NCBI RefSeq assembly: GCF_000208745.1
Contig: NC_030858.1
Span: 35,128,061-35,192,060 of the forward strand
Direction of reading: 5' to 3'
Source of the DNA: Theobroma cacao
Lineage: Eukaryota > Streptophyta > Magnoliopsida > Malvales > Malvaceae
DNA length: 64,000 nucleotides
In this document: positions 22,460-35,599 of the stretch, in pieces
Layout: the number at the start of each line of letters is the position of its first letter
Position numbering within the stretch: the stretch's first letter is position 1
The notes under the pieces: generated by a model
Database searches by the model: none
Seen by the model: only the letters and a program-made list of their open reading frames with translations
Told to the model about the DNA's origin: nothing
Program-made: the position numbers and the translations under genes

Positions 22460-25400
22460 TGTAGTAACGTGCAGGTCTGGGAACCGAACCACCAGACGTG
22501 ATGAAAACACGAGGAGTTGCCACCAATCTTTTTTCCTTATGTGTGATTGATCATCTATTGACTCGATTCTAATCGACGAAATCTTAAATTAATTTTAAGT
22601 CCGTCGAGAGAATCTTAAACTGATCTACGTTGCTTAGGACTAGATTCGGGAGTGTGGTTATGCCTAGGGAAGGATTAACACCCCCGTGACACCCGTTCCA
22701 TGAATGGTACCATTTGATTTTAAATGATCCTATTGGGGCCTTAATCTTTATATTTATTATGTTTCCTTAGCTACTATTCATTATTCTAATTGAGGTCGTT
22801 CTCCCGGATTGGCCCATCATACTGGTGGGATCTGGGGATGTTCTTTCACTTAGAGAATTATCCGAAAAATTCGCTTTCGTAAATTTGACGAATAAATCTC
22901 ATCATCGAGGTTATCGTACGTTTTTAAAAAAATATTTTCATGAATGCAAACCTATTACGAGCAAAAGCCTTTTTATTAAAGGTGTTTCCCGAGCCCTCCC
23001 ATCATACTAGTGGGACTCGGGGACATCCTTTCACCTAGGGAGCTTTCCGAGAAAAACTCACTTTCACAAGATCTTCGAAAAATCCCATCATTGTGAAGTT
23101 TATTATTTTTTATTTATTTTTTATTTTAAGTTCTCCTATGTCTTCCTTACTATTTCTTATGGATTTTCTTTCTCTATATTTCCCTTTATAGTTATACATA
23201 TTATAAATTATCTATGTTTCTATGTTATTTAAGTAAACCTTTTTTTACTATTTAAATGATCTTTTCACTCCTAAATCTATAGCATGATATCTTATTTCAT
23301 AATTATATATATTTTAATTCTATTTTTTTTATTATCTATCTTATTCCCTTTTCATAACACTTATTAATTTATTTAAATATATTTTATACCACTAGATATT
23401 TAAATTTATATCTTACACCCATTTATTGTTTTGAATTTTCCATTATTGACTATTTTAGTTATTTATTTATTTATTTATTTATTGTCATGAATATTACCAT
23501 TTTCATAATTTTTATTTTTTTTATCTTTGGACGACTTAAATATATGTCATATCTCTTATATATGCCATATTTGTGTTTATATTTTGTTTAACCAATTTAT
23601 TGTATAATAATTTTTATTTATTTAAAATTAAAAAAATCTCGAAACCTCAAAATCGAGGCTCTCCCATCGTACTGGTGGAGCCTTAATTTGGGTTCCGAAC
23701 CTAGAGAAAATTAGCTCAAGATTGTGACTCCTTACGTCCCCGCCAATCATCCCATCATCAATATTGATTACTTAATATTCCTATGGTTAATATTATGGTG
23801 CTTTGAAATTCAATTTATATACTATCATAACTATTAATATTGACCCAAAACAAAGATTTTATTATTGTAATTAATGTTTTCTCTATCACACTATTTTAAT
23901 TCTTAATAACAAATATTTACCTTTTTATTTGTTTCTCTTATAATATACCTTGTTATTACTTTTTATTTCGCTGAACATTTATTTACTTATTTTTGCATTC
24001 TTACCTTAACTAAATATATCCTCATAATGACATTTTGTTTATAGATTCACTTTTTATTTATGTGTATACTCTATTTAGCAAAAACTCTTTTTTTTTTTTA
24101 CGAAATAAATAATCACCTAAGCTTATATATATTTTATATATCCATACATACTTTTTCTTACCTGGATCTAATTTTACTATAAAACAATTAGTAGACTTAT
24201 ATGAATAACTTAAACTTATTACCATCATTTCCTAACCATTTGTTGCATTTATTATTTATTTCATATACACATATTTTTTAGTTCCCTAAAGTCTACTATC
24301 TATTATGTTAAAGATTTTCACATTTTGCTTTCATATATTTCATTTTTCCTATGTATATAGTTCAGAAAATAATAGCACTATTATGACTAATAAACAAGAA
24401 ATTAACATATCCCAACATCAATAGTCCAAACCCAAATCACTAGTCAGTGAGCAGATCCATTACCTACTGGGTTGAAACTGACCCACTACTCTTAGTGGAT
24501 TTAAGCTCTGCTGGGCTAAGGCTGCCTCCGATCCGACCTGGGTCCAAACAATTCACTCCAACCACACCACTTGGGGAAAAGGGAAAAGTTTTTCCTTTTC
24601 CAGCCGTGCGACACCGTTTAGAGGCATTCTCTCTAACTACACAAGCCGACTTCTTTACTTTTTTACTTCTGTCACTCTTTCTCCTTTTTCTCTCTTTCTC
24701 TTCTAAAACAAATCTCCCTCGCCCCCCCACTTTTTCCCTCATCTTTGCTCCTCTGCTAGCTTTCTTACACACCTCACCGATGGCAACTAAACTCCCAAAC
24801 CAGCGACACCGACCAAATCTTCTCTCTTTCCCAAACCAACGACGTCGACCACTCAAACCAGCTCTCCCTTCACCCCCCCAAATCGGGCTTCTCTCTCTGT
24901 CATTGATCTGCAAATGGCTCCCCGTGAAACCTCTAGATCTTTCCCAAAAACTATAGATCGGCTCTCCTTTCACCGCCCAAATCGAGCTTCTCTCTCTTTG
25001 TCGCCGATCTGCAAATGGCTCCCCATGAAACCTCTAGATCTTTCCCAAAAACTGTCGATCAGCTCTCCCTTCACTGTCCAAATCGGCTCTCCCTTCACCA
25101 CCCAAATTGAGCTTCCCACTCTCCAAGCCGGTTTCTCTCTCGTTGCCCGAATTGAGCTTTGCTCCCCTCATCGGCGTTACTGTAAACACTGTAAAAAAGA
25201 AAAATCATAATTAATTAAAAATAAATGAAAAATAAACAAAAAAGAAAAAAAAAAGAGAGGTAGTCCGCACCCTGCCAGCCACCACCCTCACCCTGCCAGA
25301 CGCGAAAAATTCACATCTGGCAGGGTAGTGGGAGCGTGTCCCCTTCAACCCAGTATAAAGGGGGCACTGTAGCACTCATCCGAGGGGGAACCAAAAAACG

Positions 25401-28400
25401 AGCCAAAAATCAAAGAAAAAAACCTGCAAATAAAGGAATTCCTAGTTTTCTAGCAGCCACAACTATCCACAATCCAAAAATAAAAAATAAAAAAAAAGAG
25501 ACCAAAAAATCATCAAATATATGCACAAAAAGGGGTAGAGAACCTTAGGGTTTTTTTTGATCATGTCGATTTTAGGGGAGAGATTTGAGGTTTTCGGGTT
25601 GCTGGTGAAAGGAAGGAGAGGGAGAAGAGAAGCTCCCAAGCCGTCGGTAGGTGAGGTTGGGGAGAAAAAGTGAGGCGGCGTCGGTGAAGGGAGAGTCCGA
25701 TTTGGGCAAAGGAAGAGAACGGCAGAGGGAGGTCCGGAGTGGGGTTGGTCGGCGATTTGGTAGAGAGAGGGAGAGTCCGATTTGGGCAAAGAGAGAGCAG
25801 ATCTAGGCAGCGACAGAGGGAGGTCCGACGTGGGCTAGTGGCCGACGGTAGGAAGAGAGCGACAAAGGGAGGTCTGACGTGGGGTTGGCCGACGGTTTGG
25901 TAGAAAGAAGGGAGAGAGTTTGGGTTCTAGAGAGAGAGACAAATGGGAGAAAATGAAAAAAGGTGAAAAAAAAAGTCATTTTATACTTAGGGTAAGACAT
26001 CAAAACGGCGTAGTTTTGTACTTGGAGAAGTGGGCTTCTGGAGCTATTATGGGCATTCGCGGGTTCAGTTTCGGGCTAGTCCAAGCCTGACTTTGGTATG
26101 TTATGGGCTCTACAGTTATTGGGTTTGAATCTTTGATGCCTATTTTGAATGTTTTTAATTTTGTTTATTTATTTATCTATTTTATTATTTTAGGGAAATA
26201 AAATTACAACTTTATATATATAAGAAGTGGGATAAGACAAAAATATAAGAATATATATATATAAATATATATTATATATATATATTTTGATTATGTAATA
26301 AATAATTGTAAAATTGGGTAGAAAGGTTATTTAGTTATAAAAATAGATCCAATAATAAAATATATAGAAAGAAACAAAAGAACATCTAACTAAAAATAAT
26401 AATAGGTTTAAGTGAATGTTGAACATAAAATAACATTAAATATTTAGTAAATGGGAATAGGTTCACTTAGATTAAATTATATGTATCATAAAAGGAAATA
26501 TATGACTAGATTAAGAATATGGGTAAGAGAAAATATAAAATGTAGGAAGAGTTGAAACGTGAGACATAATAATAATACACTTAATTATGTGAGTTTATAT
26601 GGAGAAATCATGAATGGAAAAGAATTTGAAAAAATAATAAAATAATAAAAATAGAAAATATAGTAGAATAAAATATGTAATTGTCAAAAAGATAGTTTCA
26701 TAAATGAGAATGGAGCAAAGTGATGAGTTATTCAATTTAAATAAGATAAGTAAACAATACCGATGATGGGATGATTGGTCGGGACGCCAAAAGTCATAAT
26801 CTTGGGCCCATTTTCTCTAGGTTTGGGATCCGAATTAAGGCTCCACCAGTATGATGGGAGGGCCTCGATTTCGAGATCTCGAAATTTTTTATAAATAAAT
26901 TTTTTAAAACACAAAATCATTCAAAAAATAAATAATAAAATAATAAATAAACAAATAATAGGTAAATATATATATAATAAATAAAAAATAAAAATGATAA
27001 TAATAATTCAAATGTATATATATAATAAATGTATGAAAAGGTAAAACCCATGACATTAAATAAATAAACAAGTAGTATAAACTATCAACAAGGAAATTCC
27101 AAAACAATAAATAATTTAAAAATTAAACATTAAATATCTAGTGGTATAAACTATAGATTAATAAAATGTTATGTAAAAGAAAAAAAATAGAAAGTAAAAA
27201 ATGGAATTAAACGTAGATATAAAATTTTAGGCATTAGGTTTGAATAAAAGATTGCTTACAAAAAATAATAATAAGAAAAAAATAGAAAAATAAGATAATA
27301 AAAAATAATAAAATAATAATAATAATTAGATAATAATAAATGACCAAAAAAATAGATAATTGTATTAGCATAGCATGTATATTGCATCATGCATATCATT
27401 GCACATAAATATTTCTATTTTTGAGTTTAAGCCCCGATGATGGGATCTTCTGAGGATCTTGCGAAGGCGGGTATCCCTCGAAAAGTTTCCTAGGTGAAGA
27501 GGTGTCCTCGGGTCCCACCAGTATGATGGGAGGGCTCGAAAAATATCTTTAATAAAAGGTTTTGACTCGTATTAGGTTTATTATGCACGAAAACATTATT
27601 TTTAAAAAAAAACGTACGATAACCCCGATGATGAGAATTATTCGTTGAATTTACGAATGCGAGTTTCTCGGGTAATTCCCTAGGTGAGAGAACACCTCGG
27701 ACCTCACGAGTATGATGGACGGGTTCGTGAGAACGTTCTTAATAAAAGGTTATTCGTCCGATATTTTTATCTCACGCCAAGCATATCATCTTTCCTCACA
27801 TTTGCATTCCATTTTAGATTAAATATAAGAAAAAATAAGATAACAATAACTAAGGAAATAAAATGAACTTTAAAAAATTAAAGCCTAATAGGATAATCTA
27901 AAAAATGATACCGTTCATAGAACGGGCGTTCCGAGGGTACTAATCCATCTCCGGGCGTAACCGTACTCCCGAACCTAGATCTTAAGAAATGTAGACCAGT
28001 TTAAGGTTCTTTTTGGTGGGCTTAAAATTAATTTAAGGCTTCATCGAACAAAAACGAGTCAACAGGTGGCCAATCACACTTAGTAAAAAAGATTGGTGGC
28101 GACTCCTAATTTTTTTTAAAGTTTTCACTCACGTTTGGCGATTAGGTTCCCGGACCCGCACGTTACGATAGTTACTCGAAACTCCTTTCCCTTAACTCAA
28201 CGCCGCTTTGGCCCTCTCTCACTACCCAGCGGATTCCTCTTTTTTTTTCTTTCACTCAAAATCTCCTCCCTACAGCTGGCAACACCCACAACCCACTCTC
28301 TCTGCTTCTGAACTAAAAAAAATCGACCTTTCTAACCGACCATCCAACCATCAAACCCCCTAAAAATCTATTCCTAAAAACAACCTAAAAATCCCCAAAC

Positions 28401-28809
28401 CCAGCTACTCTCCTTCTCTCATTGTTGTTTTTTTTTTTTGTATTTTTTTGGTTGTGGATTTGTGGTTGTTTCTAGTCGTTAGACTAGGATTTTTGATTTT
28501 TGATGCTAATAGGGATTTTAGGGTTTTTTGGTTGCTGTTCTTTGTAGCTACAGTAATGCTTCTTTTATACTCCTCTTTTAGTCGGGTGCCATCTCCACTA
28601 ACTTGCCAGATGCAATTTTTTCGCGTCTGGCACTGCGTTGTGCCTAACAAGGTGCGTCCACACCCTGCCAGTCTTACATTTTTTCTTTTCATTTTTTTGT
28701 TATTTTTTTCATTTTTCATTCATTTTTTTTATTTTTTCATTTTCATTTTTGTTATTATTATTTTGTCTTCTGTAAGATTTAAGTAACTCCTAAAAATATG
28801 GTGTCTACA
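22460..28809 (-). mobile_element. Solo LTR (minus orientation, ~3.36 kb) split by a nested solo LTR
   Basis: The two parts are 22460-25180 and 28176-28809. On the plus strand it starts TGTAGTAACGTGCAG and ends ATGGTGTCTACA, the reverse of the family ends seen at 1672-4242. Flanks are GCTCC (22455-22459) and GCTAC (28810-28814), a 5-bp target duplication with one mismatch. It includes the conserved palindromic and GGTGGCGACTCC-like motifs near 22500-22700, a TTTTATACT stretch near 28565, and purine/pyrimidine-rich leader DNA at 24600-25170. Open frames such as 24447-24956 lie in this leader and are not credible genes. Confidence 0.82.
25181..28170 (+). mobile_element. Nested solo LTR (plus orientation, 2990 bp)
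   Basis: It starts TGTAAACACTGT and ends CACGTTACGATA; the terminal CA has become TA. It is flanked by the perfect 5-bp repeat GTTAC at 25176-25180 and 28171-28175. It lies inside an older minus-oriented LTR of the same family. Near 25360 there is a TATAAAGG promoter-like word. The 3' part has the three CCCACCAGTATGATGGG-type palindromes (near 26850, 27515 and 27700) and the family 3' block at 27905-28170. No internal retroelement genes remain. Confidence 0.85.
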
Positions 28810-30127
28810 GCTACAAACAGTCAGATCTGGTAGCCTACAAGAATTTTAATTGACTTTTTTAGCCACCATACGCGACCTCAACAGTCAAAATGAGATATTC
28901 TTAATCTTCGGACTAAGGGTAAGATTTGTATTTAAATAATATTATATGAATAGAAAACGTCAATTAAGTAATACCTCTACTCCTAAATCATAAGAAAGAC
29001 TTTTGGGACAGAGCGAATACAAAACAATATAAGAACATGTGATGATTCATTAAGTAATGCCAAGTGCATGATTGGAGGCTAAGCTTGTGCGAAATTCTCA
29101 TAAGAATCAAACCAATTGTAGGAATCACTAAGCTAATCTTGGTCTTTTATTTGGAGGAGTATTATAATTACAGAATTAGCTTTGATATTATCAAATCATC
29201 ACATTAATGTTATCCCAATTAGAGACACTTGGCAAATTGAGCTCTAATTTTGTGCAATTGTCCTATGGTGGGATAATCAGGGGAAGTTGAGCATCAAACT
29301 ACGTCATTTTGGCTCTGTATGGAAAATAGATGACAAGAATGGAAGATAAGAAAAAAAGAGAGAGCGAGAGAATTAGAGGAAGAGAGAAATAACAGAGTTT
29401 TAGGTTTATTGTGTGGAGAAAGGGCAAGAGATAAAGAAAAGGCGAGAAAAAGGAAAGAAGAAAGGAGGAAGGGGCTGCCTGTCGGCTAGGTGTGGTTATC
29501 CCTCCTAATTATTATTGTACGTTTATGAGTAGATATAAAAGGATTGTTTTTTTAAAACAATCAGTATTATAAATTGAAAACACTTAATTCATCTTTTATG
29601 TATTTTCATTTTCTTTTTACTCACCTACATCATGTATCAGTAAAAAACTATATTCTTTATACGTTTTTAACTTAATACTTTTTTTAAAAAAATTCAATTT
29701 ATATCAATATATAATTATTATATAAATAAAAAATTCATCATTTTAAAAGAGTAATTACATAGTTTGATTTTGACGATATAAAAATAAATCAAACATCACG
29801 TCAGGGATTAAAAGACCACGGAGGGACCACACGGCCAACAGTACTCGACGGATTGTCTAAGTAGCTGAAGGAGTAAACGAAACCCGAGGGACAAGAAGTG
29901 AGACAAAAGGATTTGGGGGTTCTAATGGAAAATGGCAACATTAGGTTTTTCCTAGAAACTCGCGTAATAATAAAAGTTACCTTTAGCAACCCCAAACCTA
30001 CCAATTATTCTTGTCTACCTCCCCTCGCGCACGTCTAACTCCACCCTAGCTTTTGGAATTGAAAACTATTTCCACCATTTCTACCCAACTTATCTCATCT
30101 TTTATCAGTTCCTTACCTCAAGTTTTT

Positions 30128-30277
30128 ATGCCGTGTAAATGGAATCAAAATAGCCACGTTTTCCGCTTTGAAAATGGAACTGGTTATGACTCAACAACTT
30201 CTTACGTACAAGTAAATGTAAGATTCATAAAATCTACTGATGATGCTTTTTGGAGTAAAAAATTAGAAATTATATAA
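30128..30277 (+). CDS. Possible 49-aa small ORF (copy B)
   Basis: This is the counterpart of the frame at 8431-8580. It is open over the same 49 codons and starts MPCKWNQNSHVFRFENG. See copy A for why selection on the protein is not supported. Product not recognised. Confidence 0.15.
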   Translation: MPCKWNQNSHVFRFENGTGYDSTTSYVQVNVRFIKSTDDAFWSKKLEII

Positions 30278-31247
30278 AGACTTTTGCATATATAATTAAG
30301 TTCCTTTCTTTTTTTTTTTGTCTTTTTCTTTTAAACACTTGTAAATTTTGCTTCTTAAAAGAAAAATTAAGAGATTGAATATCATTGTTGTCAAAACTCA
30401 ACAAGATAATTGCATTTTGTCTAGATAACTAAACACAACACCAAACAATTCATCTCTTTTTATGACAAAGTAGTGGTGAACATCAAACTTATTTGTACTT
30501 AATTTTAATTTGAAATATCGTCATATTTAGTTTATATATTTATATATATATATATACATATATACATACATATATATATAATTAATGATGCAATAGCTTA
30601 GGATATATATCCATTATGCTGAAATTATCTTTGCAATCAAACTATAATGAGATAGTTCTTTGTTACAAATTATTATATGATGTAGTTGATTAGGATTTGT
30701 AAACCCTTTTTTGCTGTAACTATTTTTGTAATCTAATAGCTTTTTGGTACATATCATTACATGATATAACTGATTAGGATAAAAACCCTTTTATACTGTA
30801 ATTATTTTTAATCTAATTATGATAATAATGAAACAATATGTACTAACACAACAAATAAAAAATATATATATATTTAATTTATTAAATTATGTATCGAAGA
30901 AGTTTCGTGTGCAAAAGAATTGATTCCATTATAAAACTTGATAAAAACATTTATTTAATTAAAAGTGATGTGGATAAAAAATCAATGTGACACAAATTTA
31001 ACAATAAAAAAAATTAATTATTTTTATGTGTGTAATTAATCGAAATTAAATCAATAAATTTTGTGCATAGAAAATATATAAATTGTAATAAATAATTTAT
31101 TAATCATAACATTAAAAAATAAAATCAATATTAAAAATTTTACTATGTAAGATCAAATTTGAGTAAAAATTTCTTAAGACTATTTGTCGTATCTCATCCC
31201 AATTATAAAATAACTTAATTTTACATAAACTCGGAATGTTGATCTAT

Positions 31248-31971
31248 GGTGACGTTTGGTACTTTACAATACAATGTGATTACACGTAATGTTATTACAA
31301 ATAATATGTTTGCAAGCAATATGATTGTAAGGAAAATAACATTATAGTGTTTGGTATACAAACAAAATAATGATTAAAATGTAGGAAAGATAACATTACA
31401 GCGTTTGGTTTACAAGTACTTTGCTGAGAATGTAATGTTAATTTTCAAAATGACCCATATTTATTAAAATATAAGTTTAATATACTTGTATTTTTTATTA
31501 TTAATTTTTATATAATATCATCTCTTAAATATATTTTTAATATCATATAGTTTATTTTTATTTCTTATTATAATCTTATATTTTTTATTTGTTTAATATA
31601 ATATTTTATGTTATATATTTTATTTTAATTTCTTTTACCTATATTATATAAATTTTAATTTCTTATATTTTATTTTATTTTAATTTTTTATTTTATTTTA
31701 ATATTTTTTATTTTAATATTTTTTATTTTAATTATAACGTTACAAAATGTTATTAACTAGGTAATAAAATTAAAAAGTAAAAATATCTTTAAAAACGTTA
31801 TAGAATATAATATAATATAATTATATTAATTTTGAACTGTAATTACGTTACATCTTTCAACTGTAATGTAATTATATTGTAGTGATATATTATAAAATAA
31901 ATATTATAATATAATTTAATTAAATATATTATAAAAAACGTGCTATCACTTATCTCGTAACAAACGTGACC
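31248..31971. mobile_element. Tourist-like MITE, copy 2 (724 bp)
   Basis: The terminal inverted repeats are GGTGACGTTTGGTAC at the left and, read inward from the right, GGTCACGTTTGTTAC (13 of 15 match). The homologous DNA in copy A (GATCTATGTACAATCC near 9530-9545) lacks the element, so this is a filled/empty-site pair. The target repeat is short (about 3 bp, CTA or TAT/TAC). The interior is AT-rich and non-coding. Confidence 0.75.
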
Positions 31972-32411
31972 TACATACAATCCCTATTGCCGCGTGAGGT
32001 GTCGGTCAATTGAAAGATCTCCTGCCCTAAGTTGAAAATGGTGGAGGCAAAACTCAGACAGCTCTTTCGACGCTGAACAACCACGTGAAAACTCACGCGG
32101 TCTTCTTCCATTTTTAATTTAATTTAGTTTTGTAAAGGTCATCTAGAATATCCCAGAAACCAAACCGGGCCTCGCTCCCTGAGCTGCGATTTCTGAATAA
32201 CAGCTTTATGTCACTGACGATGGCTGGGTTTCCAATACCTAAAACTTCAACATATAGCAGTTTCTGAGCTTGCTCAGTGCCGAAACCTCCACTCTTCTCG
32301 GGTTGCTCCTAACGCGGTTTACTATCTAAACCTTTCAAACGAAACAGAGGCCGATTCGATTACAACAGACTAAATTTTGTTGTGGGAAATCACTTTGAAG
32401 TTCGGACTGCC

Positions 32412-35400
32412 ATGTCGTTGCCAAGTCAAGAAAGTCAGAGCGAGTTGAACCAGTGCCCAAATTTAGCCGCTATGGTTCATAATGTAGAACCGACTCCTTT
32501 AGCCATTTCTCCGGACGACTTGACCCAGAGGTCCTTGAACTCTCAGTTTCATCCTGACGTTGAAGTGGAGACCGGTTCTGTGGCACAGAATGGAGATTTG
32601 AGTCTGATATTGACATCTAAAACAGACATGCCGCGGCCAGGAGGAGGCAATGCTAATGAGCTACCCCAGCAGTTCGATTCCTCTGACCAGCCATTGAATT
32701 CACTTGCTGACAATTTAACTGCTGATCAGCTGGTGAACTCTCACGGAAACGTTGAAACGGGGGTACGGTGTTCTGAACCAAACCAAAGCCACCTGGATCA
32801 TGAAGAAAGACCATCTGATCAAGCTTCAAATGGACGAAAACAAAGGGGTCGTAAACCAAGGGTAATACCAGTGGAAAAATCGAAGAACCAACTTGATCAA
32901 GCAGGAACATCAGCTAAAGCTGGCAATGGACAGAAACGAAGGTCTCGTAAACCAATAATTCGCACAGAAGAGCAAGAAAATGAAAGAAAAAAGATAAAAA
33001 AAGAAATCGATAGAAGATACCGGAGGGGCAAGAAGGTAAAAGAAATCCCTCTATTCATTTCCCGTTTTCTATATATGAGTTACGGACTTTGCTAATTATT
33101 TTGCTTTCTGTGTCGCAAATGGAGAATGAGTTAACGGAGCTGAGGAAACTCGAGCAAGACTTGGATAGAGTTATGACAATAGCGTCCGGGTTTGGGAGGA
33201 TTGACCAAATGGTGTCACAGATTAATCGCATGAGCTGTGAGTTACAAAAAGTCCAACAGGAAGAGGTAGGAAACGGTATGTTCCTGCAAGAAATAATTGA
33301 TTCCGCCGATCGAGTTCCACCGATCAGGGCAAATGAAGTCCGAGTATACGCCTGGTCGGATAAATGCAAGGTAATTAATGTGCTGTAATTTTCCCTAGTT
33401 ACTATCACAGTAGTTTAATCAGTTGCTTTTAACTTGAACTTTTACTTGCGTGGTCATGTTAGTTTAGCTGATGTTAAGATGTATGATTTTTCTGACAAGG
33501 AAATGGAGGCCGAGTGCCATAGATTTCATCTAATGAAATCCAAGTATGGAAAAATTGAGGAAGTTGAATCCATGTTAGATAAATTCAAGAATTTGGAGGC
33601 CGAGTCACATAGACTGAAACTAATGAAATCTAAGTATAGAGAAATTGAGGAAATTGAATCCAGGTTGGATAAATTCAAAAATTTGGAGGCCGAGTTCAAT
33701 AGATTGGAACTAATGAAATCCAATTATAGAGAAATTGAGGAAATTGAATCCATGTTGAATAAATTCAAGAGTTTGAAGACCAAGTCATATAGACCGGAAC
33801 TGGAGAAATTGAGGAAATTGAATCCATGTTGGATAAATTCAAGAATTTGGAAGCCGAGTCACATAGGTTCGAGCAAATAAAGCTCTTGTTTGGTGGAGTT
33901 GATGAAATTGAATCCGAAATAATTAGGCTTAAGGAAACAGAGCTGCAGCTTGACAAATATAAGCAAATGGAGGAGAACCGAAAGGAAATGGAGTTTATGT
34001 TGGATACATTCCATCGGATGGAGGCCAAGTTACAAAGATTCGAGCAAATAAAGTCCGAGTTCGGAGGAATTGATGAAATTAAAGCCGGAATGTATAGGCT
34101 TAAGAAAATAGAATCGCAGCGCGACCAACTAAAGGAACTGCAATTCTTTACAGAATCTCCTGGTAGTCTCCAGGTATGTCTATCATTTGAAAGGTAGGGG
34201 GTTAGATCAAAAATATGTGACAATAATATAAATTTTTCAATACATTTTGTAAAAGGGTTAGAGAAAGGAAGAAAAAGAAGCATAAGGAAAATAATGTTTT
34301 ATTTCTTCTTTTCTTCCATTTTGTGGGAAGAAAATAAAATGAATTTACACTTTTTTCTAATCTTTTTAAAAGTGAAATAAACAATAAAGAATAAAAGAAA
34401 GGAAAATATTAGATACTTGTTTAATTTTTCAGATGTATTTTATAAAAATATCTAATTCAAAATAAATAATTTCTATATTTTGTAAATTGAAATTATACAA
34501 AAGTTTTCAAATACATAAATATAATATACACAAACAAAAAATAAGACTTAACCAAAACATTAATAGAGTACCGTTTTGCTATTATTATTACAATATTGAA
34601 AGTAAAGATCAGTAAGTTACATTCTAAAGTGTGAGACCAGAATTTGTATGTTCCGGATCATGGAAATAAGTTACTCTATTCTATAATTTGCTTTGCAGGG
34701 GCACCATGGGACGCAGTCATCGGACTTGGATCGCGTTAATGGCACACACTCTTGGTTGTTGAGCGAGGTTCCGTATGCTCATTTTTTATTTTATCTCCGC
34801 TTTACGCTAGTTAGTTTATTGTATTGATCTTTTCTCCGACTTACGTCGATTGTTTAGGTCTCAAATGATGAAATTAATCTAAGGCTCCCTGCCGCTGTGA
34901 GGGGTGCAAATGCAATGCATGACATGCAGTATTCTGATGCTTCAGTTACTAAATTTATGGCGAAGCTTGATGATGACAAGGCTATGAGCAACGTGGATCT
35001 CTCCAGCTTTAAAGATTTAGATGGAGAGTGCGAAAACGTTGGCAACTATAATATCCCACTGTGTCTGGTCTCGACTGCACAGGATATCATCAAGGCCAAA
35101 GATGATATCACGAAACAGAGTAGATTTGGTCAATGTGTTTGAGCCTGCTTATATTTTGCTTTGTGCTGCAATTAAAGAGATGATGGATTTGCCGCTTGAA
35201 CAAGCTACGGAAGAGATTATGTTAAAGTGGAGAGATGCAATCAATGATGCTAAAGGTCTTAGATTTGAAACAGAATTTGCTATGGAATATGTGAGAAAAT
35301 TTGCTCGAGGTTACTTTGGTCTCAAAGCAAAGAATGACCGGGAAAGCTTGGAGCTGGGGATGACAATTCTGAAGACCGAAGAAGAGGTCTTAAAAATGGA

Positions 35401-35527
35401 GCTTGAAAAGAAGACAAATGAGATGAAGGTCCTGAAAGCCAAAGAAAAAGACTTAACATCTGAGCAATGCAAGGATTGTCAGAAATTCGCTGATCAATTT
35501 TTTAAAAAAAGCGTCAGTGTTTTTTGA
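32412..35527 (+). pseudogene. Copy B of the coiled-coil gene, broken
   Basis: Exons equivalent to copy A: 32412-33035, 33125-33370, 33479-34173, 34699-about 34735, 34858-35527. Exon 1 has one ~206-codon unit instead of two and lacks 99 bp between two ~21-bp direct repeats (TTCTGTGGCACAGA...); this loss is in frame. Exon 3 has extra 90-bp coiled-coil units and a ~16-bp deletion at 33800/33801 that shifts the frame. The small fourth exon has lost about 25 bp including its splice donor. The last exon has a 2-bp deletion near 35138 giving TGA at 35140-35142. The coding potential up to 33800 is intact, so a shortened protein is possible. Confidence 0.75.
33508..33850 (+). repeat. 90-bp coiled-coil repeat array in copy B exon 3
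   Basis: Three to four consecutive 30-residue units follow the pattern MKSKYxxIEExESMLDKFKNLEAExxRLxL. Copy A has only one such unit (11758-11850). The last B unit carries the 16-bp deletion. Unequal crossing-over within the array is the simplest origin. Confidence 0.85.
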
Positions 35528-35599
35528 TTAATTGCTTCTATGTTTTTTTTTTCTTTTGAGTGATGTTGGGTCATATATCAAGTAAAAAGTGGAGACTAA

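Noticed and set aside
24447..25210. Open frames of 98-169 aa on both strands
   Set aside because: They lie in the C-rich leader of the inverted LTR and in a local ~101-bp repeat; no protein family match is recognisable.
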